From Cupriavidus sp. D39 (lineage in GTDB: Bacteria > Pseudomonadota > Gammaproteobacteria > Burkholderiales > Burkholderiaceae): a DNA stretch of 64,000 nt. Of the stretch, positions 35,743-46,871 are shown in pieces. The notes below the pieces were generated by a model, which made no database searches, was not told the origin of the DNA, and saw nothing but the letters and a program-made list of their open reading frames with translations. Each line of letters opens with the position of its first letter. Within the stretch, counting starts at the first letter, position 1. The stretch spans positions 1,054,001 through 1,118,000 of the forward strand of contig NZ_JAPNLE010000009.1 in assembly GCF_026627925.1 (NCBI RefSeq), read 5' to 3'. A program made the position numbers and the translations under genes.

Positions 35743-37083
35743 TTACTTCCCCTTGCGCGCGGATAGCGGGGCCAAGCAGGCCTGGCTGTCGGTGACGGGC
35801 GTGAGCGCCGCGGCATGGCCGGTAATGAAGCGCCTTCGTATCGGCGCCAGCACGAACTTGGCGGACAGGCCGGCGGCAATGGTGACCAGTGCCGCCACCG
35901 TGAACACCGCGTCCCAACTGCCCCGCGCCGATAATACCGAAGCCAGCGGCACCAGGATCGCCGCGGTGCCCTTTGCGGTATAGAGCGTGCCGGCATTGGC
36001 GGCCGCGAACTTGCTGCCGAAGGTGTCCGCGCACAGGGCCGGGAAAATCGAGAAGATCTCGCCCCAGAAGAGAAAGGTCAGCGCCGCGAAACCCATGAAC
36101 CAGTAAGGGTTGTGGCCGAACGTCATCAGGCCCAGTAGCGCCAGGCCCTCGCCAATGAAGATGAAAAACATGGTGTTCTCGCGGCCGATGCGGTCGGAGA
36201 TGAAACCGCACAGCGGGCGCGTGAGGCCATTGCAGAGGTTGTCGATCGACAGCGTCATGGTGAGCAGCGGCAGCGTGAAGCCCAGCATGGTCACTGGCAT
36301 CGAGGCGAAGCCGAAGTCCTTGGCAATGGGCCCCAACTGCGCGGTGGCCATGATGCCGCCGGCCGCCACCGCGACGAAGGACGCATAGATGATCCAGAAT
36401 ACCGGCGTCTTCACCATTTGCCCCGGCGTGAACTCGACCGGGTTGGTCAGCACAGCCTTGGCTGCGGCTACACCCTTGGGCGGTCGCGGCTTGACCAGCA
36501 ACAGCGCCATCAGGAAGATGCACACGCCCTGCAGGATGCCGAAGGTGAGGAAGGCCTGCTCGTAGCCGGCGCGCTGGATCATATTGGCGATCGGAATCAC
36601 CGTCAGCGCCGAGCCAGCACCGAAGCCCGCCGCGGTAAGGCCGGCGGCGAGGCCCCGCTTGTCGGGAAACCATTTGAGCGCGTTGCCCACACAGGTGCCG
36701 TAGACGCCCCCGGCGCCGATGCCGGCCACCACTGCGGCGAAGTACAACTGGGGCAGGCTGGTGGCATAGGCGTTGATCACCCAGGCTAGTCCGACGCAAA
36801 GCGCGCCGCCCGCCACCACGGGGCGCGGCCCTAGCTTGTCGACCAGCCAGCCCTCCAGCGGCACCAGCCAGGTCTCGGTCACGATGAAGATGGAAAAAGC
36901 GACCTGGATAGCGGATTCACCCCAGTGATGCTTGGCATTCATGGGGGTGACGAACAGCGTCCAGCCGTACTGGAGGTTCGCCACCAGTCCCATGCAGACC
37001 ACACCGATACAAAGCTGGAACCATCGGTTGTGCAGCCAGCCGCCGTGACTCACGGCAGGGCCTGCCGCGTTAAAGTGCGCCAT
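35743..37083 (-). CDS. OFA-family MFS antiporter (oxalate/formate type)
   Basis: A 446-residue 12-helix MFS protein of the oxalate/formate antiporter family. Typical blocks are N-L-Q-Y-G-W-T-L-F-V near residue 33, G-A-G-G-V-Y-G-T-C-V-G-N-A near 120, and L-C-G-F-I-S-D-R-I-G-R-E-N near 270. The start at 37083 has GGAGAC upstream; the longer open frame has no family features. Its neighbourhood with two formyl-CoA-transferase-like genes, a ThDP enzyme and PntAB suggests oxalate uptake in exchange for formate, although OFA members also move other monocarboxylates. Confidence 0.87.
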   Translation of the reverse strand: MAHFNAAGPAVSHGGWLHNRWFQLCIGVVCMGLVANLQYGWTLFVTPMNAKHHWGESAIQVAFSIFIVTETWLVPLEGWLVDKLGPRPVVAGGALCVGLAWVINAYATSLPQLYFAAVVAGIGAGGVYGTCVGNALKWFPDKRGLAAGLTAAGFGAGSALTVIPIANMIQRAGYEQAFLTFGILQGVCIFLMALLLVKPRPPKGVAAAKAVLTNPVEFTPGQMVKTPVFWIIYASFVAVAAGGIMATAQLGPIAKDFGFASMPVTMLGFTLPLLTMTLSIDNLCNGLTRPLCGFISDRIGRENTMFFIFIGEGLALLGLMTFGHNPYWFMGFAALTFLFWGEIFSIFPALCADTFGSKFAAANAGTLYTAKGTAAILVPLASVLSARGSWDAVFTVAALVTIAAGLSAKFVLAPIRRRFITGHAAALTPVTDSQACLAPLSARKGK

Positions 37084-37281
37084 GTGTAGTCTCCTGGATG
37101 GTGCGTTTCGCGCTCTATGGCACGGATAGCGGGGCTTCTCTTGCGGGGGAGCCCTTGGTCTATTGGGCGCGCCAGACATTGCGGCACGTGAATTGATGCT
37201 AGCCCATCCCGGTATCAGCAATACATAAAGTTTTTTACCATTATCATTACTGATCGTTTATATATTGCACAGGACTGCACG

Positions 37282-37383
37282 ATGAGGAACGCCACGTTGC
37301 GTCAGCTGAAGGTTTTCTAGACAGTCGCACGCCAGCTGAGCTTCTCCCGCGCGGCGAAGGGCGTGGAAGGCCTGACAAAACAT
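37282..37383 (+). pseudogene. LysR regulator N-terminal remnant
   Basis: After an ATG at 37282 the frame reads M-R-N-A-T-L-R-Q-L-K-V-F, then a TAG where LysR proteins have glutamate, then T-V-A-R-Q-L-S-F-S-R-A-A-K, the helix-turn-helix of a CbbR-like LysR protein. It ends abruptly after about 34 codons in unrelated sequence. It lies divergent to the OFA carrier, as a regulator of that gene would, so the carrier appears to have lost its local regulator. Confidence 0.72.
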
Positions 37384-37493
37384 AAGCGATGATTTATGGT
37401 CTTTCTATATAACTTTAATTATCGCAAATCGTTCGGCACACCTATGCTCCGCTCAAGCCCACCTCTTCCAGAGAGCAAGGAATCCGATCCTGA

Positions 37494-37796
37494 ACCAGGG
37501 TCCAGTCCGAAACGCACAACAGCCTGCCGGCCGGCACCACGGCCTCGCGCAGCGATGACGAGGACCATTTGACCGCCTACGATGCGGCCTTCACCGAACT
37601 CGGCCTGCGCTTTCGCTGGGACGCCGGGATGTACCACTGGCTGTGCGGGATCGAATGCGAGAAGACGCGCGTCGCCCGCTATATCGAGGAATACCACGCC
37701 CATTTGCTGAGGGCCTACGACGCGGACTTCCTCAGCCAGCTAATCTTCGACAAGAAGAACGAGTACCTGCGGGCGAGGGGGCGGCAAGCCAACTGA
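37494..37796 (+). CDS. small conserved-looking hypothetical protein
   Basis: The frame is open from 37494; the only usual start is TTG at 37569, giving 75 residues beginning T-A-Y-D-A-A-F-T-E-L. It is helical and charged, with W-D-A-G-M-Y-H-W-L near residue 17 and R-V-A-R-Y-I-E-E-Y-H. No family is recognised. A base error near 37490 could hide an upstream ATG. A probable terminator follows. Confidence 0.5.
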   Translation, partial: TRVQSETHNSLPAGTTASRSDDEDHLTAYDAAFTELGLRFRWDAGMYHWLCGIECEKTRVARYIEEYHAHLLRAYDADFLSQLIFDKKNEYLRARGRQAN

Positions 37797-37821
37797 GGCT
37801 GCGGTTTCACGTCGGTGAGAG

Positions 37822-37847
37822 GGGCGCTGACAGGCGCTTTTTTTGCC
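37822..37847 (+). terminator. probable intrinsic terminator
   Basis: GGGCGC...GGCGC forms a short GC-rich hairpin followed by seven T (37838-37844), about 25 bp after the small hypothetical gene. Confidence 0.5.
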
Positions 37848-37998
37848 GTACATTGGACTCTCGTTTGGGCGTTGGTCTCCCGCGTCGGCAATCGTGCGAT
37901 ACGTGTGTGCAGTGCATGCTCGTTTCATCATTGTCCGACCATGTTCCGTAACATGGCATGACCCCACGTCGACCAAGGCGCCAGCCGTCGCACCAGGC

Positions 37999-39396
37999 TC
38001 AGGCCTGGACTGTCTCCAGCTGCCTCAACAACGAATCCACACTGCCCTTCGCATCCCCAAACCACATCCGCGTGTTGTCCTTGTAGAACAGCGGATTGTC
38101 CACCCCCGCATATCCTGCGGCCATGCTGCGCTTGGACACCACCACTGTCTTCGCCTTCCATACCTCGAGGACCGGCATGCCGGCAATCGCGCTGCCCGGA
38201 TCTTCCAGCGCGCCGGGGTTGACGATGTCATTGGCACCCACCACCAGCACCACATCGGCCTTGTCGAAATCCTCGTTGATCTCATCCATCTCCAGCACGA
38301 TGTCGTACGGTACCTTGGCCTCGGCCAGCAGCACGTTCATATGGCCGGGCAGGCGCCCCGCCACCGGATGGATGCCGAAGCGCACCTTGACGCCCTGCGC
38401 GCGCAGTCGCCGCGTGATCTCGCTGATGGTGCCCTGCGCCTGCGCCACCGCCATGCCGTAGCCTGGCACGATGATCACATCGGCCGCGTCGCGCAGTAGC
38501 GCCCCGACCTCTTCACTTGACACCGGCACCACCTCGCCTTCCGCGGCGGCGCCAGCCTGCGCCGCCGCGGTGCCGAAGCCGCCCAGGATCACCGAGAGGA
38601 ATTTCCGGTTCATTGCCTTGCACATGATGTAGCTGAGAATGGCGCCGCTCGACCCCACCAGCGCGCCGGTGATGATCAGCAGATCATTGCCCAGCATGAA
38701 GCCGGTGGCCGCCGCGGCCCAACCCGAGTAGCTGTTGAGCATCGACACCACCACCGGCATGTCTGCGCCGCCGATGGCCATTACGAGGTGCGCTCCGGCC
38801 AGCAGCGCGATCGCCGTCATCACGGCGAGCGGGACCAGGCCGTCCTGCGCCGACGGCGCGGCCAGAAAGGCGTAGCCCAACCACACGCAGGCACCCAGGG
38901 CGGCGGCGTTCAGCAAATGCCGGCCCGGCAGTAGCAGCGGCCTGCCGCCCAGCGTGCCCTGCAGCTTGAGAAAGGCAACGAGGGAGCCCGTGAGGGTAAC
39001 CGCGCCGATCAGAATGCCCAGATAGGTCTCGATCTCGTGGATGCTCTTCTCCGCGCCGGCCAGCGGCGCCGCGCCGAGATAGTTGGCATAGCCCACCAGC
39101 ACCGCCGCCAGGCCGACGAAACTGTGCAGCACGGCCACCAGCTGCGGCATCTGCGTCATCTCGACGCGGCGTGCCAGCAGCGCGCCGGCCGCCGCGCCCA
39201 CGGTCATCGCCGCCAGCACCACGCCGATGCCGTCGCGGCCCGACACCAGCACGGTGGTCACGATGGCGATCACCATGCCAGCGATGCCGAGCAGGTTGCC
39301 CCGGCGCGCCGTGGCCGGGTGGCTGAGCCCGCCCAGGCTCAGGATGAAAAGCGCACTGGCGCTCACGTAGGCGATCTCACTGATTCCCGATGGCAT
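37999..39396 (-). CDS. pntB: NAD(P) transhydrogenase subunit beta
   Basis: A 465-residue subunit. The N-terminal two thirds hold eight to nine membrane helices ([12 protein letters not shown] near residue 90 is the proton-channel region), and the C-terminal domain III binds NADP(H): [15 protein letters not shown] near 315 and [12 protein letters not shown] near 397. With PntA (10 bp upstream) it uses the proton gradient to reduce NADP+ with NADH. It ends the minus-strand run from the ThDP enzyme, so NADPH supply may be tied to that pathway. Confidence 0.96.
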   Translation of the reverse strand: MPSGISEIAYVSASALFILSLGGLSHPATARRGNLLGIAGMVIAIVTTVLVSGRDGIGVVLAAMTVGAAAGALLARRVEMTQMPQLVAVLHSFVGLAAVLVGYANYLGAAPLAGAEKSIHEIETYLGILIGAVTLTGSLVAFLKLQGTLGGRPLLLPGRHLLNAAALGACVWLGYAFLAAPSAQDGLVPLAVMTAIALLAGAHLVMAIGGADMPVVVSMLNSYSGWAAAATGFMLGNDLLIITGALVGSSGAILSYIMCKAMNRKFLSVILGGFGTAAAQAGAAAEGEVVPVSSEEVGALLRDAADVIIVPGYGMAVAQAQGTISEITRRLRAQGVKVRFGIHPVAGRLPGHMNVLLAEAKVPYDIVLEMDEINEDFDKADVVLVVGANDIVNPGALEDPGSAIAGMPVLEVWKAKTVVVSKRSMAAGYAGVDNPLFYKDNTRMWFGDAKGSVDSLLRQLETVQA

Positions 39397-39406
39397 GGCC
39401 TTCTCC

Positions 39407-40981
39407 TCAATCGCGCCGGAACATCTTCAGCATCCGCTGGGTCACCAGGAAGCCCCCGGCGATGTTGATGGTGGCAATCAGCACCGCGATGCCCGCGATC
39501 ACGCTGCTAACCGCCGAAGGACTGCCCAGTTGCACCAGCGCGCCGACCACGATAATGCCGCTGATGGCATTGGTCACGCTCATCAGCGGCGTATGCAGCG
39601 ACGCAGTGACATTCCACACCACCTGGTAGCCGACGAAGATGGCGAGCACGAACACCGTGAAGTGCGCCAGGAAGGCCGGCGGCGACACCGCGCCGAGCGC
39701 CAGCAGCGCCACTGCCCCCAGCACCAGCAGCGCGACCTTCCAGCCGGTGCGTTTGCCGCTTTCCGTGGCCGTGGCCGCGGCCGCGGTGGGCGCCGGCGTT
39801 TCAGCCGGCGCAGCAGGAGCAATTTCCACCGTCTTCGGCGGCGGCCACGACATGGCGCCACGATGGAGCACGGTGGCGCCGCGGATCATGTCGTCGTCCA
39901 TGTCGACCGCCAGTTCGCCATCCTTGCCTGGCGTCAGTTCCGCCAGCAGGTGGCGCAGATTGGTGGCATAAAGCTGGCTGGCCTGGGCGGCCATGCGGCT
40001 GGGCAGGTCGGTGTAGCCGATCACCGTCGCCCCCGCGCGCTGCACGATCTCGCCGGGCGCCGTCAGCTCGCAATTGCCGCCCTGCTCCGCCGCCATGTCG
40101 ACGACTACGCTACCCTGGCGCATGCTCTCCACCATGGCCGCCGTAATCAGCCGTGGCGCGGGCTTGCCGGGGATCAGCGCGGTGGTGATGATGATGTCCA
40201 CTTCGCATGCCTGCTCGGCGAACAGCTGCATCTCCGCCTCGATGAAGGCCGTGCTCATCTCCTTGGCGTAGCCGCCGCTGCCGCTGCCGTCTTCATCCAC
40301 TTCCACCGAGAGGAACTCGGCGCCCAGGCTTTCGATCTGCTGCCGCACTACCGGGCGCGTATCGAAGGCGCGCACCACCGCGCCCAGGCTGCGCGCGGCG
40401 CCGATCGCAGCCAGCCCGGCCACGCCGGCGCCGATCACCAGAACCCGCGCCGGCGGGATCTTGCCGGCGGCGGTGATCTGCCCGGCAAATGGCCGGCCAA
40501 AGGCATGAGCGGCCTCGATCACCGCGCGATAGCCCGCCATATTGGCCATCGAACTGAGCGCATCGAGCTTCTGCGCGCGCGAGATGCGCGGCACGCAATC
40601 CATCGCCAGCACGGTGGCGCAGCGCTGCGACAGGCGTTGCAGCAGCGCGGCCTGCTGCGCCGGCCAGATGAAGCCGATCAGGGTCGCACCCTTCTTGAGC
40701 AGGGCCGCCTCTTCCACCCCGAGCGTGGGGTGGGCCTGTGGCGGCCGCACCTTGATTACGACGTCGACCGTGGCCCACAGGCTGGCGGCATCGACGATGT
40801 CAGCACCAGCCGCACGATAGGCCTGGTCGGGGCACGCCGCCTGTGCACCGGCGCCGCTCTCGACCACCACCCTATAGCCGAGCTTGATCAGCTCCCTGAC
40901 CGAATCGGGCGTCGCGGCGACCCGCCGCTCCCCGGCGTGTACTTCGAGGGGCACACCGATTGTCATTGCCATCTTGTTCAC
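39407..40981 (-). CDS. pntA: NAD(P) transhydrogenase subunit alpha, undivided
   Basis: A 524-residue subunit. Domain I binds NAD(H): [16 protein letters not shown] at the N-terminus and [11 protein letters not shown] near residue 182. An Ala/Pro/Thr-rich linker near 390-415 leads to about four membrane helices at the C-terminus ([10 protein letters not shown] onward). Many alpha- and beta-proteobacteria split this into PntAA and PntAB; here both parts are one chain. The frame starts with GTG at 40981; the ATG at 40972 is an equally good start. Confidence 0.95.
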   Translation of the reverse strand: MNKMAMTIGVPLEVHAGERRVAATPDSVRELIKLGYRVVVESGAGAQAACPDQAYRAAGADIVDAASLWATVDVVIKVRPPQAHPTLGVEEAALLKKGATLIGFIWPAQQAALLQRLSQRCATVLAMDCVPRISRAQKLDALSSMANMAGYRAVIEAAHAFGRPFAGQITAAGKIPPARVLVIGAGVAGLAAIGAARSLGAVVRAFDTRPVVRQQIESLGAEFLSVEVDEDGSGSGGYAKEMSTAFIEAEMQLFAEQACEVDIIITTALIPGKPAPRLITAAMVESMRQGSVVVDMAAEQGGNCELTAPGEIVQRAGATVIGYTDLPSRMAAQASQLYATNLRHLLAELTPGKDGELAVDMDDDMIRGATVLHRGAMSWPPPKTVEIAPAAPAETPAPTAAAATATESGKRTGWKVALLVLGAVALLALGAVSPPAFLAHFTVFVLAIFVGYQVVWNVTASLHTPLMSVTNAISGIIVVGALVQLGSPSAVSSVIAGIAVLIATINIAGGFLVTQRMLKMFRRD

Positions 40982-41036
40982 CGTTCCCTGGATGTGCGCG
41001 GCCTGCCGGGGCTTGAGACCCTGCCGCGCCGGCTGC

Positions 41037-41810
41037 CTAGCCGCGCAAATGGTTCACCAGCGCGCCGATCCCTTCGATCGCCACCTCCACCACCGCGCCG
41101 TCCTTCATCGAGCCGACGCCGAGCGAGGTACCGCAGGCGATCACGTCGCCGGGCATCAGCGAGAGGTCCTGCGAGATCCGACTGACCTGCTCCTGCGGGG
41201 AAAAGATCATGTCGGCGAGCGGGTAGTTCTGCCGCTCCACGCCATCGAGCCGCGTCACCACGCTGGCCGAGCGCCAGTCGAAATCGGCGACGATGACGGG
41301 CCCCAGGCAGCCGAAGGTATCGAAGCCCTTGGCGCGGCACCATTGCGGGAAGCTGGGGTCCGCCGCGATCAGGTCGGCCGCCGTCACATCGTTGACGATG
41401 GTGTAGCCGAAGATATGGTCGGCAGCCTCGGCCGGCGAGACATTGCAGCACTTGCTGCCGATCACGATGCCCAGTTCGCCTTCATAGACGATCTTGCCGA
41501 CATAGCTTTTGGGCCGCACGATCGCATCGCCGGGCCCCGCCACCGAGCTGGCGGGCTTGATCAGGAACAGCGGATGTAGCGGCACGGGCTTTTCCAGCTT
41601 TTTGGCCAGCGCATGAAAATTGTTCCACAGCGCTACCAGCTTGCCTGGCTCGCAGGGGCTGAGCGGCGTCACCTCGCCCAAGTCCAGCACGATGCCGGTT
41701 GGGACCGGCTCACCGAACATGTCTCCGCCGTATTCGGTGACGCGATCGTTCTCCAGCACGCCGAAGCCGATATTGCCATCGGCGAGCCGAAAGCGTATCC
41801 ACGATTTCAT
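41037..41810 (-). CDS. fumarylacetoacetate-hydrolase-family protein
   Basis: A 257-residue protein of the FAH fold. The metal-binding region includes [10 protein letters not shown] near residue 110 and [12 protein letters not shown] near 135; the C-terminal block is [15 protein letters not shown]. The start at 41810 has CAGGAGAC upstream. Family members hydrolyse or decarboxylate acylpyruvates and oxaloacetate, or isomerise hydroxy-dienedioates. It lies between a formyl-CoA-transferase-like gene and PntA in a single-strand run; oxaloacetate/acylpyruvate turnover is a guess. Confidence 0.88.
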   Translation of the reverse strand: MKSWIRFRLADGNIGFGVLENDRVTEYGGDMFGEPVPTGIVLDLGEVTPLSPCEPGKLVALWNNFHALAKKLEKPVPLHPLFLIKPASSVAGPGDAIVRPKSYVGKIVYEGELGIVIGSKCCNVSPAEAADHIFGYTIVNDVTAADLIAADPSFPQWCRAKGFDTFGCLGPVIVADFDWRSASVVTRLDGVERQNYPLADMIFSPQEQVSRISQDLSLMPGDVIACGTSLGVGSMKDGAVVEVAIEGIGALVNHLRG

Positions 41811-41923
41811 CGCAATGTCTCCTGCATGATTATGGGGTGCGCTCGGGCCGTGCCGAGAGGCTGCGGGCCGTCGCATCTTGTCCCGCATGCTAAGCACGCG
41901 CTCGATCACCGTTTAGTGCGCGG

Positions 41924-43171
41924 TCAAATGGCACCGTCGGCGCGCAATTGAGCAACCTGATCCGGGGTATAGCCAAGTTCGGCCATCACTTCGTCGGTGT
42001 GTTCGCCCAACAGCGGCGAGCGCGTAACGTCGGTGGGGCTGTCGGACAGCTTGATCGGGTTGCCGACCGTCAGGTACTTGCCGCGGGTCGGGTGGTCGAC
42101 CTCGACCACGGTGCCGGTCTTGCGCAGCGACGGCTCCGCGGCGATCTCCGTCATCGACAGGATCGGGCCGCACGGGATGTCGTACTTGTTCAGGATCTCC
42201 ATCGCCTGGAATTTGGTCTTCGACATCGTCCAGCGCTCGATCTCGGCGAAGATCTCTTGCAGCTTCGGCAAGCGCGCGGCCGGCGTCTTGTACTCGGGGT
42301 CGTCGATCCACGCCTCGCGGCCTATCACCTTGCAGATCGCGCCCCATACTGGCGCCTGCGTGATGAAATAGATGTACGCGTTGGGATCCGTCTCCCAGCC
42401 CTTGCACTTGAGGATCCAGCCCGGCTGGCCGCCGCCCGATGCGTTGCCGGCACGCGGCACCACATCACCGAAGGTGCCGTTCGGATACTGCGGATACTCC
42501 TTCATTACGCCGGTGCGCTCGAGCCGCTGCTGGTCGCGCAGCTTCACGCGGCACAGGTTCAGCACGCCGTCCTGCATGGCGGCAAGCACCTTTTGGCCAC
42601 GACCGGTGGTCTTGCGCTGGTACAGCGCGGTGACGATGCCGAGCGCGAGATGCAGACCGGTGCCGCTGTCGCCGATTTGCGCGCCCGAGACCATCGGCGG
42701 GCCGTCGTCGAAGCCGGTGGTCGACGCGGCGCCGCCTGCGCACTGCGCGACATTCTCGTAGACCTTGCAATCCTCGTAGGGGCCCGGGCCGAAGCCCTTG
42801 ACCGACGCGACGATCATCGCCGGGTTCAGTTCCTGGATGCGCTCCCAGGTGAAGCCCATCCGATCCAGCGCGCCAGGCGCGAAGTTCTCGACCAGCACGT
42901 CGCACCCCTTCACGAGCGCCTCGAGCACCTTTTTGCCTTCCGGATGCTTGGTGTCGATCGTGACCGAGCGCTTGTTGTGGTTGAGCATCGTGAAGTAAAG
43001 ACTGTCGACATCCGGAATGTCGCGCAATTGCTCACGCGTCACGTCCCCCACGCCCGCTCGTTCGACCTTGATCACATCCGCTCCGAACCACGCCAGTAAC
43101 TGCGTACAGGTCGGCCCGGATTGCACATGCGTGAAATCAAGGATGCGAACACCATCCAATGCTTTGCCCAC
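41924..43171 (-). CDS. formyl-CoA transferase-like protein (first copy)
   Basis: A 415-residue family III CoA transferase close to Frc. It begins [16 protein letters not shown] and has the catalytic-aspartate region [10 protein letters not shown] near residue 170 and the glycine loop G-G-G-Q-P-G-W near 260. The start is the GTG at 43171, with GGGAGAC upstream. It shares most blocks with the second copy at 43.8-45.0 kb, so the two arose by duplication. Frc moves CoA from formyl-CoA to oxalate; the double gene beside a formyl-CoA-forming type ThDP enzyme supports that kind of cycle. Confidence 0.9.
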   Translation of the reverse strand: MGKALDGVRILDFTHVQSGPTCTQLLAWFGADVIKVERAGVGDVTREQLRDIPDVDSLYFTMLNHNKRSVTIDTKHPEGKKVLEALVKGCDVLVENFAPGALDRMGFTWERIQELNPAMIVASVKGFGPGPYEDCKVYENVAQCAGGAASTTGFDDGPPMVSGAQIGDSGTGLHLALGIVTALYQRKTTGRGQKVLAAMQDGVLNLCRVKLRDQQRLERTGVMKEYPQYPNGTFGDVVPRAGNASGGGQPGWILKCKGWETDPNAYIYFITQAPVWGAICKVIGREAWIDDPEYKTPAARLPKLQEIFAEIERWTMSKTKFQAMEILNKYDIPCGPILSMTEIAAEPSLRKTGTVVEVDHPTRGKYLTVGNPIKLSDSPTDVTRSPLLGEHTDEVMAELGYTPDQVAQLRADGAI

Positions 43172-43233
43172 TTCAGTCTCCCGGCTTAACTTATATATCG
43201 TCTGCTGGTTCGCGCCCGGCCCATACACGCGAG

Positions 43234-43665
43234 TCATGCGCTGGAGGTGGCCTCCAGTTCCGCCAGGCGTTTGCTCAAGTTGCGCTCCTCGTTAAAGCGG
43301 CTGGTTTCATCGCGGATCACGGCCACGATCCCGGTCACGGCTTGTTGGGGCGAATGCAGCAGGGCTACCGTAAAGGCGATCGATAAGGCTCGCCCATCCT
43401 TATGCGCCGCCGGAACGCGCAGCACCTTGTTACCGTAGCGGGTTTGCCCGCTTGCCATGGTCTTGTGATAGCCGTCCCAATGACGCCCGCGCAAGCGTTG
43501 CGGAATAATCAAGTCCAGCGACTGCCCGATCGCTTCGCTTTGCGTGAAGCCAAACATGCGCTCGGCGGCAGGGTTCCATAGCGTGATGGCCCCGCTGGCG
43601 TCCGAGATGACGATTGCATCGCCGACTGCCGCGATCAGTTGCTCGAAGTCGATAGCTGCTTGCAT
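43234..43665 (-). CDS. PAS-domain protein
   Basis: A 143-residue protein with one PAS domain. Marks are [20 protein letters not shown] near residue 15, M-F-G-F-T, a later H-W-D-G-Y-H-K-T, and a coiled tail [10 protein letters not shown]. There is no output domain, so it is a free-standing sensor or a small binding protein. It lies between the two Frc-like genes. Similar single-PAS proteins occur in oxalate gene clusters as far as I recall; its role is unknown. Confidence 0.82.
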   Translation of the reverse strand: MQAAIDFEQLIAAVGDAIVISDASGAITLWNPAAERMFGFTQSEAIGQSLDLIIPQRLRGRHWDGYHKTMASGQTRYGNKVLRVPAAHKDGRALSIAFTVALLHSPQQAVTGIVAVIRDETSRFNEERNLSKRLAELEATSSA

Positions 43666-43785
43666 AGACCTACCCGAAGTTGAAAAACTGCTGTTCAAGT
43701 GATGAACCGACTCAGTACAGCGCTCGGACGGGGCGCCGTACCTGGCAGCACCGAAGCCGAAGCTTCGGATCCGCGGTTGCCGTCT

Positions 43786-45036
43786 TCAAACAGCCTGGAG
43801 GTCGCGCAAGCGCGCGATCTGCGCCTTGCTATATCCGAGGCTGGCCAGCACATCCTCGGTGTGCTCGCCCAGCAACGGCGAAGCGGTGATTTCAGGCTTC
43901 AGGTCGGAGAACTTGATCGGGCTGCCTACCGTGAGATAGGTGCCGCGCTCCTTGTGCGGGACTTCGGTGATGCTGCCGCTCGCGCGCAACGACGGGTCGT
44001 TGGCGAGTTCTTTCATGGTCAGCACCGGCGCGCACGGAATATCGAACTTGCGCAGAATGTCCACCGCTTCGAACTTGGTCTTGTCGGCCAGCCAGTCTTC
44101 GATGGTCTTGAAAATCTCGAAGATATGCGGCTGGCGCGCCTGGGCCGTGCTGTAGGCCGGGTCCTCGATCCATTCGGGCTTGCCCAGCGCCTTGCAAATC
44201 GGCGCCCATGCGTGACCCTGTATGGTGAAGTAGATGTAAGCGTTCGGATCGGTTTCCCAGCCCTTGCACTTCAGCACCCAGCCCGGCTGGCCGCCGCCGC
44301 CGGCATTGCCGCCACGCGGCACCACATCGCTGAATGTGCCGTGCGGATACTGTGGATATTCCTCCAGGTAGCCTAGCCGGTCCAGGCGCTGCTGGTCGCG
44401 CAATTTGACGCGGCACAGGTTCAGCACGCTGTCCTGCATCGACACCGCCACCTTCTGGCCGTTGCCGGTTTTATCGCGCCCGATCAGGGCGGTCAGGATG
44501 CCGATCGCCAGGTGCATGCCGGTATTGCTGTCGCCCAGCGCCGCGGCGCTGATGGTCGGCGGGCCGTCCCAGAAGCCGGTGGTGGAAGCCGCGCCGCCGG
44601 CGCACTGCGCGACATTCTCATAGACCTTCAAATCGTCGTAGTGATGCCCGTCGCTGAAGCCCTTGACCGACGCCACGATCAGCTTCGGGTTGAGTTCCTT
44701 GAGGCGCTCCCAGGAGAAACCCATCCGGTCTAGCGCGCCTGGGCCGAAATTCTCCACCAGCACGTCGGATTCCCGCACCAGCTTTTCCAGCACTTCCTTG
44801 CCTTCGGGCTTCTTGGTGTCCAGGGTCAGCGACTTCTTATTGCTGTTCAGCATCGTGAAATACAGTGCGTCGACATCCGGGATGTCGCGCAACTGGCTGC
44901 GCGTCACATCGCCCGAACCGGGACGTTCGACCTTGATCACGTCGGCGCCGAACCAGGCCAGCAGTTGCGTGCAAGCGGGACCGGCTTGCACGTGCGTAAA
45001 GTCGATGATTCTGATCCCTTCGAGTGGCATGCTCAT
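43786..45036 (-). CDS. formyl-CoA transferase-like protein (second copy)
   Basis: A 416-residue Frc-like CoA transferase. It starts [18 protein letters not shown], with [10 protein letters not shown] near 170 and G-G-G-G-Q-P-G-W near 260, the glycine loop that gates the Frc active site. It follows the ThDP enzyme by 81 bp in the same direction. Keeping two similar but clearly diverged copies suggests two acyl acceptors, for example oxalate and a second hydroxy- or dicarboxylic acid. Confidence 0.92.
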   Translation of the reverse strand: MSMPLEGIRIIDFTHVQAGPACTQLLAWFGADVIKVERPGSGDVTRSQLRDIPDVDALYFTMLNSNKKSLTLDTKKPEGKEVLEKLVRESDVLVENFGPGALDRMGFSWERLKELNPKLIVASVKGFSDGHHYDDLKVYENVAQCAGGAASTTGFWDGPPTISAAALGDSNTGMHLAIGILTALIGRDKTGNGQKVAVSMQDSVLNLCRVKLRDQQRLDRLGYLEEYPQYPHGTFSDVVPRGGNAGGGGQPGWVLKCKGWETDPNAYIYFTIQGHAWAPICKALGKPEWIEDPAYSTAQARQPHIFEIFKTIEDWLADKTKFEAVDILRKFDIPCAPVLTMKELANDPSLRASGSITEVPHKERGTYLTVGSPIKFSDLKPEITASPLLGEHTEDVLASLGYSKAQIARLRDLQAV

Positions 45037-45117
45037 GATCGGTGACTCCTGAATAGCTATCGTTGGTTATGCGCTGATGCAGAAATGTTCGCTGCGCCCC
45101 GTTCCGGGCCCCACGCC

Positions 45118-46871
45118 TTACTTGTACATGGTCTGTGCCATCGTCCCCGGCGCGTAGACCGAGGGATCGACCCAGATGTTGATGACCGCGCTCTTGCGCG
45201 TCTTTTGCACCGACTCGCGGGCGCGCTGCAGTGCGCCCGCGATCTTCGCCGGGTCGCGGACTTCCTCGCCATAGCCGCCAAGCATCTCGGCGAACTTGCC
45301 GAACGGCACGTCGCTGAGCAGGTTGCCGACGTTGCCGCGTTCGTCACCGTACTTGGCAAGCTGCCCGTAGCGAATCTGGTTCATTGCCGAGTTGTTGCCG
45401 ATGACCGCGATGTACGGGACGTTGAAACGGTTGGCGGACTCCATGTCAAACGCCGTCATGCTGAAGGCGCCGTCGCCGTAGTAGCACAACACTTCCTTTT
45501 CGGGATTGGCGAGCCCGGCCGCGATCGCAAAACCGGTACCGACGCCGAGCGAACCCAGCGCTCCCGGGTCCATCCATTGGCCCGGACGACGCGGTCGCAC
45601 TGCCTGCGCCGAGATCGTCACCACGTCGCCGCCGTCGCCGATATAAATAGTGTCGTCGGCGAGGAATTCGTTGATTTCATAAGCGACCCGGTATGGGTGA
45701 ATCGGCGTGCTGTCGGATTTGAACAGTGGCATCAGCTTGGCCGTTGCCACTTCCTCAGCTGCGGCCAGATCGCGCATCCAGGCCTGGCGAACCTGGCGCT
45801 TGTCATGCTTGATACGGCCGCTGGCAGCCTGCAGCACCGCGCCCAGGATCGCGCCCGGATCGCCGACCAGGCCCAGGTCGATGTCGCGGTTCTTGCCGAC
45901 CGTGCGGTAGTCCATATCGATCTGCACCAGCTTGAGGTCCTTGCTGATGCGTTTGCCATAGCCCATCCGGAAGTCGAAGGGCGTGCCAACGATAATGATC
46001 AGGTCGGCTTTGGCGAACGCTTGCGAACGGGTGCGATCGAAGTGATGCGGGTCGCCCGGCGGCAGCAGGCCGCGGCTGGCGCCGTTGAAGTAGCCTGGGA
46101 CATCGAGCCCGCGCAGCAGCGCGACCGCCTCCTCATGGCCGCGCGCGGTCCAGACCTGTTGGCCGTACAGGATGGCCGGCCGCTCCGAATTGACCAGCAT
46201 GTCGGCCAGCTTCTCGATGTCCCGCGGGTCGCCGATCGACCTGGTGGAAGCACGATAGTGGCCCGGGCACGGAATCACCGCCCGCGCGAGGTCGACTTCG
46301 CGGTCGAGCACGTCGCGCGGGATCTCCAGGTAGGCCGGGCCGGGCGCGCCGTTGAAACATTCGCGCGCGGCCATCGAAATCATGTCGGCCACCCGCTCCG
46401 TGCTCGGAATGGTGGCGGCGAACTTGGTGATGGGCGACATCATGTCGACGTGCGGCAGGTCCTGCAGCGAGCCCATTTTGTGCTGGGACAAGGCGCCCTG
46501 CCCGCCGATATGGATGATCGGGCTTTCCGAACGGAAGGCGGTGGCCACCCCGGTGACGGCATTGGTGCAGCCAGGGCCGGCCGTGGTCACCACGCAGCCG
46601 AGCTTGCCGGTCTGGCGCGCATAGCCGTCCGCCGCATGCGCGGCGATCTGCTCGTGGCGCACGTCGATGATGCGGATGCCTTCGTCCACGCAGCCATCAT
46701 AGATATCGATGATGTGGCCGCCGCACAGGGTGAAGATGGTGTCCACCCCTCGTTCTTGAGCGCGCGCGCCACCAGGTGGCCGCCGGAAACGACGCCGGCA
46801 TCGCGCGTCTTCTGCTTGAGAGTGTCTTCGGCCGTGGTGGTCTCGGGCCGCGTGGATACGACTGCAGACAT
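45118..46871 (-). pseudogene. ThDP enzyme, oxalyl-CoA decarboxylase/2-hydroxyacyl-CoA lyase type, one frameshift
   Basis: Corrected by one base this is about 584 residues with the three domains of acetolactate-synthase-like ThDP enzymes. It has the activating glutamate in D-V-R-H-E-Q-I-A-A-H-A-A near residue 70, and the ThDP/metal motif G-D-G-A-F-S-M followed by N-N-S-A-M-N-Q near 460-490. The C-terminus A-P-G-T-M-A-Q-T-M-Y-K is unlike classical oxalyl-CoA decarboxylase and recalls 2-hydroxyacyl-CoA lyases. The frame breaks near 46748 at a G run; one more G gives L-K-N-E-G-V-D-T-I-F. First gene of a minus-strand run with two Frc-like enzymes. The exact reaction is not settled by sequence. Confidence 0.8.

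Noticed and set aside
39395..41185. 596-codon plus-strand open frame opposite PntA
   Set aside because: It is antisense to a clear PntA gene and has low-complexity His/Arg/Gly composition.
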